Below, one piece after another: positions 5,971 to 8,870 of a stretch of DNA of 8,870 nucleotides; within the stretch, counting starts at the first letter, position 1, and each line of letters begins with the position of its first letter. The notes beneath the pieces are model-generated. The model was not told the DNA's origin, searched no databases, and saw only the letters and a list, made by a program, of their open reading frames with translations. The DNA is taken from contig MFJZ01000015.1 of assembly GCA_001781025.1 (NCBI GenBank), positions 1-8,870 of the forward strand. Direction: 5' to 3'. This DNA is from Candidatus Gottesmanbacteria bacterium RIFCSPLOWO2_01_FULL_49_10 (lineage in GTDB: Bacteria; Patescibacteriota; Microgenomatia; UBA10105; UBA927). A program made the position numbers and the translations under genes.

Positions 5971-6639
5971 ATGTCTGAAGTAAAAATCATCCCGCCCCAG
6001 GAAACGACGCTCACGACCCGCGTGGGACGGATCCAGGACCGCCTGGGCAAGTGGCTCCATAGTATCTCGCCCAAAGGCAGGTACGAAACATACATGACCA
6101 AATACCGTGATTCGCTGGAGACCCAGTCCCCCGAACAGCATTACCGGACCAGAAAGCAGCTCGAGACGGACGCTGCCAAATTCGCACGCGACACGATGGT
6201 GCGGGACTTTGTCGTCGGCACCGCAGTCGTCGGCGGGACGATCCTTTTGGGTACAGAACTCCTCACCCACAAGCCAAGTACCGCGCTTAGGGCCTTCCGT
6301 GGGGAACTAATGAGAAACCTTGAAAAAACATCCATTAATGCTGCGGGTCATGTGATTGCGTATGGTGGCGCATTCGGTAAGATGGTTGGGGACATGGCAA
6401 CAAAAGCAGCAACGAGCGCCGTGACAGAAGCATCTGTTCACGTCGGCGCCGCCACACAAGCGGTAGCGGAAACTGCTGCAAAAGCCGTGGTAGAAAGAAC
6501 GCAACAAAGGATAATGAGACCGATTATCGAGGCTGTTGACCAAGCTACAATACCTGCTCGACTACAATCAGCTAAATTACAAGTCAGAGCTTGGGAAATA
6601 ATTGGAAAGATCCTCGGCAAACCCAAATCCGGCGCGTAA
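5971..6639 (+). CDS. Single-span membrane protein with Ala-rich helical tail, related to the LHPVS family
   Basis: This 222-residue protein is of unknown function. Residues 20-33 (RIQDRLGKWLHSIS) resemble the RIDxxLHPVS motif of the proteins at 1526-2113 and 4866-5519. A charged helical region follows, then MVRD and a hydrophobic span at about 77-98 (VRDFVVGTAVVGGTILLGTELL). The same VRD-plus-hydrophobic arrangement occurs in the partial protein at the right edge. Residues about 120-178 form a long Ala/Val/Thr-rich amphipathic helix, reminiscent in composition of phasins or apolipoprotein-like repeats, and the tail is basic. The start has a good Shine-Dalgarno site. The second half of the gene (from about 6300) uses AGA, AGG, ATA, TTA and CTA codons far more than the first half, suggesting a mosaic gene. 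It converges with abiEii; 65 bp separate the two stop codons. Confidence 0.75.
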   Translation: MSEVKIIPPQETTLTTRVGRIQDRLGKWLHSISPKGRYETYMTKYRDSLETQSPEQHYRTRKQLETDAAKFARDTMVRDFVVGTAVVGGTILLGTELLTHKPSTALRAFRGELMRNLEKTSINAAGHVIAYGGAFGKMVGDMATKAATSAVTEASVHVGAATQAVAETAAKAVVERTQQRIMRPIIEAVDQATIPARLQSAKLQVRAWEIIGKILGKPKSGA

Positions 6640-6650
6640 CGAAGAAGGGC

Positions 6651-6704
6651 CTACCCGGAAGCTGCAAGGAAACTTTTGATAAATTCCACAAAGGCAGAAG
6701 GGCT
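6651..6704 (-). pseudogene. Possible C-terminal relic of a gene related to the right-edge gene
   Basis: Directly after the abiEii stop, in the same frame, the minus strand encodes SPSAFVEFIKSFLAASG and then TAG (6651-6653). The intact gene at 8125 ends with PTAAFVEFVKKYIVS and a stop. The shared core is AFVEF(V/I)K, and its DNA is part of a 15-bp repeat with one mismatch (6681-6695 versus 8149-8163). There is no start codon and no upstream part of such a gene here, so it would be a leftover 3' end. The match is short, so chance or an AbiEii readthrough tail cannot be excluded. Confidence 0.35.
6681..6695. repeat. Left copy of a 15-bp imperfect direct repeat flanking abiE
   Basis: AAATTCCACAAAGGC here matches AAACTCCACAAAGGC at 8149-8163 in 14 of 15 bases and in the same orientation. 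The two copies bracket the whole abiEi-abiEii operon with its promoter. Confidence 0.45.
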
Positions 6705-7469
6705 TCATGCAAGGGTGGTCGCAAGATGCGCTTGCACATAGTCGTAGAACTCCGAGAGCTTGGCCCGTTCCGGGATCGGGACGAACGGCCGGAGGTCTTG
6801 GATAAAATCAGCAACGGAAAAGCTATTGCAACGCGACATGATAGCTGTGGAATCTGCTCGTTTCATACGATAGTAGTCAAACTTTTTTTGGACCATTGCC
6901 GCCTCCGGACGAACGCCAAGTGTAGACAAATACCACAGATCGTAGAGGTCCCTGCCCTTCTTTCTCGTCATAATCGCCCGTATTTTTTCCGCGAATAGCT
7001 CTTCTTTTGACAAATGCCACACAAACCCGGTGAATGTGATCGGGAAGTCACTGGTAATGGGAGACTTTTCCGGCTGGAGCACGTCTTCCCGGAATGAAAA
7101 ATCAAGATTGATGAATGTAGGCGGATACCCGGGGAGATCGTTTGTACTCATCATATACCGCCTACCTGCTATGGTCTTGCGTTCCTTAAACAGAAGTCGT
7201 TCATGTTTTGTAAGGTGTGTAAACGTTTCGTCAAGCGTCTTGGTAAACGCCTCCCGAGGTAGCTCCACGGTGAAATCTAGATCTTCTGAAAATCGCGGCG
7301 CACGATAGATAATGTGAATCGCCGTTCCGCCTTTAAAATAGATGCGAGAACTGGAGGGATGCGCGTATAGCACGCTTAAAAAAAGGTGCTGCAAATACTC
7401 ACGCAGCGCCGTCATCTCATTGGTTTTGAGCGCGTTCGCTATGGAACGCATCTGGTCCGTGGTTATCAT
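6705..7469 (-). CDS. abiEii: AbiEii-type nucleotidyltransferase toxin
   Basis: This 254-residue protein is the toxin of a type IV AbiE toxin-antitoxin and abortive-infection pair. Members are cytoplasmic nucleotidyltransferases; known relatives are GTP-binding, or (MenT-type) modify tRNA, and cause reversible growth arrest. The family motifs are present: FKGGTA (45-50) followed by SEDLDF with D63 and D65, the metal-binding pair of the DNA-polymerase-beta fold; a third acidic site, NLDF with D123; then EELFAEKIRA with K162 and KKGRDLYDLWYL with R173, D174 and D177. All are typical of PF08843-type proteins, and the length is normal. The ATG at 7469 overlaps the abiEi stop by 4 bp (ATGA) and has a strong Shine-Dalgarno site, so translation is probably coupled to the antitoxin. 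No disabling change is visible, so the toxin is probably intact. Its stop is followed in frame by a possible gene relic. Confidence 0.93.
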   Translation of the reverse strand: MITTDQMRSIANALKTNEMTALREYLQHLFLSVLYAHPSSSRIYFKGGTAIHIIYRAPRFSEDLDFTVELPREAFTKTLDETFTHLTKHERLLFKERKTIAGRRYMMSTNDLPGYPPTFINLDFSFREDVLQPEKSPITSDFPITFTGFVWHLSKEELFAEKIRAIMTRKKGRDLYDLWYLSTLGVRPEAAMVQKKFDYYRMKRADSTAIMSRCNSFSVADFIQDLRPFVPIPERAKLSEFYDYVQAHLATTLA

Positions 7470-8071
7470 CCTAACACCTCCTTTTGTATCTGCTGCAGGA
7501 ACGCCTGCACCGGTGGCGCATGAGGCATGCGTTTCATATACGAGGCAAGCTGCGTCCTGTCTACTCGGGTAAGATCGTATTCATCCACAGAGAATTGTCG
7601 CAGTCCCCGAGCGGCAAAATACGCCTGATCGAGGAGTGCTTTTTCAGGATGCGCGACGAGCGCACCGCGAACTTTTTCATACCCCCAATACAGCGATGGC
7701 TGTATGTGCGCATAGGAGTAGAACCGATCCTGCACCGTCTTTTGTAACGGTTTGTTGGTTGTGACACTGGTCACTTCATAGGGAAACTGTGACAACATAC
7801 CATGCATATTAAGCGCCGATTCAAATGAAACATACGAAGGACCGTGTAGGACATTGGCCATGAGGAATGCATCCGGGATGCGATGAGCGAGCACGTATAT
7901 CCCCCGCTCGAGCTTCACGAGTATCCTCATGCGGGTCAGCTTACGCAGATACAAATAAAAGGTGTCCGGAGAGTTGATTTCAAAAATATCCCGAAGCGTC
8001 TTTATGGTGAAGACAACGAGGTCGGATTCATACAGAAGCTTGGCGGCAGAAGTTGTATTCAATGTTTCCAT
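7466..8071 (-). CDS. abiEi: AbiEi-type antitoxin and autorepressor
   Basis: This 201-residue protein is the antitoxin of the AbiE pair. In the family the N-terminal winged helix binds the operon's own promoter, and the C-terminal domain is needed for neutralising the toxin without a stable protein complex (type IV). Here residues about 10-60 fit the winged helix: TIKTLRDIF, SPDTFYLYLRKLTRMRIL as recognition part, and KLERGIYVL as wing. The rest carries family-typical stretches: GPSYVSFESALNMHGML (77-93), a VTSVTTNK strand, and a PEKALLDQAYFAARG segment. The length is about that of characterised AbiEi proteins. The start at 8071 is set by a consensus promoter whose -10 lies 9 nt upstream. No Shine-Dalgarno site is present, so the messenger is nearly leaderless. 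Two inverted repeats in the promoter suggest autorepression. The gene overlaps abiEii by 4 bp. Confidence 0.92.
   Translation of the reverse strand: METLNTTSAAKLLYESDLVVFTIKTLRDIFEINSPDTFYLYLRKLTRMRILVKLERGIYVLAHRIPDAFLMANVLHGPSYVSFESALNMHGMLSQFPYEVTSVTTNKPLQKTVQDRFYSYAHIQPSLYWGYEKVRGALVAHPEKALLDQAYFAARGLRQFSVDEYDLTRVDRTQLASYMKRMPHAPPVQAFLQQIQKEVLG
7475..7481 (-). promoter_or_regulatory. Shine-Dalgarno site of abiEii
   Basis: GGAGGTG on the minus strand lies within the last codons of abiEi; its GGAGG core (7477-7481) is 7 nt before the abiEii ATG. It is the strongest ribosome binding site in the window and decides the start at 7469. Confidence 0.75.
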
Positions 8072-8072
8072 T

Positions 8073-8102
8073 AACTGTATATATTACACAGTTTCTCGAA
8101 AC
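8073..8102 (-). promoter_or_regulatory. Overlapping inverted repeats, probable AbiEi operator
   Basis: Two inverted repeats sit in the abiE promoter. The first, 8073-8093, has arms AACTGT and ACAGTT extending inward to 9 bp with one mismatch, and covers the -10 and the transcription start. The second, 8091-8102 (GTTTCTCGAAAC), has 5-bp arms and lies in the spacer between -35 and -10. AbiEi proteins are known to bind paired inverted repeats in their promoters, so repression by occlusion is a reasonable inference. Confidence 0.55.
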
Positions 8103-8109
8103 ATGTCAA
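8081..8109 (-). promoter_or_regulatory. Consensus promoter of the abiE operon
   Basis: On the minus strand, TTGACA (8104-8109) is separated by 17 nt from TAATAT (8081-8086). Only 9 nt separate the -10 from the abiEi ATG, giving a predicted leader of about 3 nt. Confidence 0.75.
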
Positions 8110-8124
8110 GAGAAAAATTGGTTT

Positions 8125-8870
8125 TTATGAGACTATATACTTCTTCACAAACTCCACAAAGGCTGCTGTTGGGATGAATGCCTTTCTTCCGTCACCTAGC
8201 TCTTCCATCGTCACCATTCCGTGATCGACCAATCGCCATATCCCTTCTCGATCTACCTCAAACCCATTTGACGCTTGAAATCCGACGAATTGACCCTTCT
8301 CCATAAGTATTGGCGTCCACTTGCCAAACTTTCTCGCAAACCCTACGAGAACTCCTGCCAGATGTTCTGCCTGAGAGTTGTTAAGCACAGAACCTGACAG
8401 TCTAAGCCTCCCCGCATCCTTTAAAAGATCTTTGGAGGGGTGTGCTTGATTGAGCGCATCAAGTGGTTCAGATTGAAAAGCGCCGAGTATCGCCCCTAGC
8501 TCAACGGGGGGGGCTTGTTCTACGCCTCCTGGCTTCACTCTGGACACCATTCCGGCCACAAATCCGCCTAATTTATCCGACACCGTACGGATTTGGTTAA
8601 CAAATAATACAAAAGCTTCATGTGTACGATGATATTCTACCTTTACGTTATTAAGTGCGCGATCATATCGCGCCTGTGTTTTTTCAGGTGTTAAATCATA
8701 CATTTTTTTGCCTAATGCGCTGGCTGATCTACCTATCCTCTCGCGTTGATTATATGCCAGCCCTCCCGCTCCCGCAGCACTAACGATGATCGCCACATCC
8801 CGCACGACACTTTTTACTGCTGCGCTACGGGAGGCCTCGTAGAGCTCTTCCATCTTTGCGATCCGCTCCT
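8125..8870 (-). CDS. 3' part of a membrane-anchored hypothetical protein (runs off the right edge)
   Basis: The frame is open to the window edge. An ATG at 8853 would give 242 residues, but in-frame codons (ERIAK) continue upstream. The related proteins have about 75 residues before the corresponding hydrophobic span, so the true start is probably outside. An AGGAG lies at the very edge, 12 nt before the ATG at 8853, which leaves that start possible. Counting from 8853: VVRDVAIIVSAAGAGGLAY (about 20-38) is a membrane span matching the VRD-plus-hydrophobic pattern of the 5971 protein. A long charged helical region follows, then a polar region. The last 60 residues have a compact alternation (GIWRLVDHGMVTMEELGDGR) that could be a small winged-helix-like or sensor domain. 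It ends with PTAAFVEFVKKYIVS. The function is not recognised. The abiE promoter begins 15 bp after its stop. Confidence 0.75.
   Translation of the reverse strand, partial: ERIAKMEELYEASRSAAVKSVVRDVAIIVSAAGAGGLAYNQRERIGRSASALGKKMYDLTPEKTQARYDRALNNVKVEYHRTHEAFVLFVNQIRTVSDKLGGFVAGMVSRVKPGGVEQAPPVELGAILGAFQSEPLDALNQAHPSKDLLKDAGRLRLSGSVLNNSQAEHLAGVLVGFARKFGKWTPILMEKGQFVGFQASNGFEVDREGIWRLVDHGMVTMEELGDGRKAFIPTAAFVEFVKKYIVS
8149..8163. repeat. Right copy of a 15-bp imperfect direct repeat flanking abiE
   Basis: AAACTCCACAAAGGC lies inside the last codons of the right-edge gene and encodes its AFVEF. It matches 6681-6695 in 14 of 15 bases, same orientation. Confidence 0.45.

Noticed and set aside
6640..6704. 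Bidirectional terminator between the convergent 5971 and abiEii genes
   Set aside because: Only GGGCCTACCC (3-bp arms) is present and there is no T-tract; the space is better explained by the possible gene relic.
1..8870. CRISPR array, insertion sequence or integrase
   Set aside because: No regularly spaced repeats and no transposase or recombinase-like protein are visible on either strand.

Overview
The window looks like chromosome of an uncultivated bacterium, plausibly a Candidate Phyla Radiation (Patescibacteria) member. It has roughly balanced GC and many short, mostly unrecognisable membrane-associated proteins. Leading genes seem to be transcribed from -10 boxes placed almost directly on the start codon. 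TGA is used as a normal stop, which argues against the code-4/25 lineages (Gracilibacteria, Absconditabacteria, Mycoplasma). The lineage is an inference from style; no ribosomal or other marker gene is present.

Layout. Positions 46-852, 909-1466, 1526-2113, 2319-4766 and 4866-5519 hold five minus-strand genes. From upstream to downstream they are: a two-helix membrane protein with an RIDxxLHPVS motif (4866-5519); an 815-residue protein with a degenerate ABC-exporter membrane domain fused to an intact ATPase (2319-4766); a paralogue of the first protein (1526-2113); and two unrecognised proteins (909-1466 and 46-852). Most have their own promoter-like sequence. Between the ABC gene and the 1526-2113 gene lies a strong 88-nt imperfect palindrome (2169-2256) with a promoter behind it. 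It is probably a structured RNA or a regulatory 5' leader.

Positions 5632-6639 hold a divergently transcribed plus-strand pair: a 103-residue helical protein and a membrane-anchored, alanine-rich protein that shares the N-terminal motif and membrane-helix arrangement of the minus-strand paralogues.

Positions 6705-8071 hold a minus-strand AbiEi/AbiEii type IV toxin-antitoxin operon with a 4-bp overlap between the genes, a consensus promoter and two inverted repeats in that promoter that are probable autoregulatory operators. Positions 8125 to the right edge hold the 3' part of another membrane-anchored protein. A 15-bp imperfect direct repeat (14/15) flanks the abiE operon. Both copies encode the same C-terminal AFVEF(V/I)K peptide, so the cassette may have been inserted at, or recombined into, the 3' end of a gene of this local family.

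How the parts may work together (inference): a lineage-specific set of small membrane proteins surrounds an unusual ABC protein, and a mobile defence or addiction cassette is embedded among them. First genes of units look leaderless, while internal genes (abiEii and the gene at 5971) have clear Shine-Dalgarno sequences. I found no tRNA, rRNA, CRISPR array, transposase or convincing intrinsic terminator.
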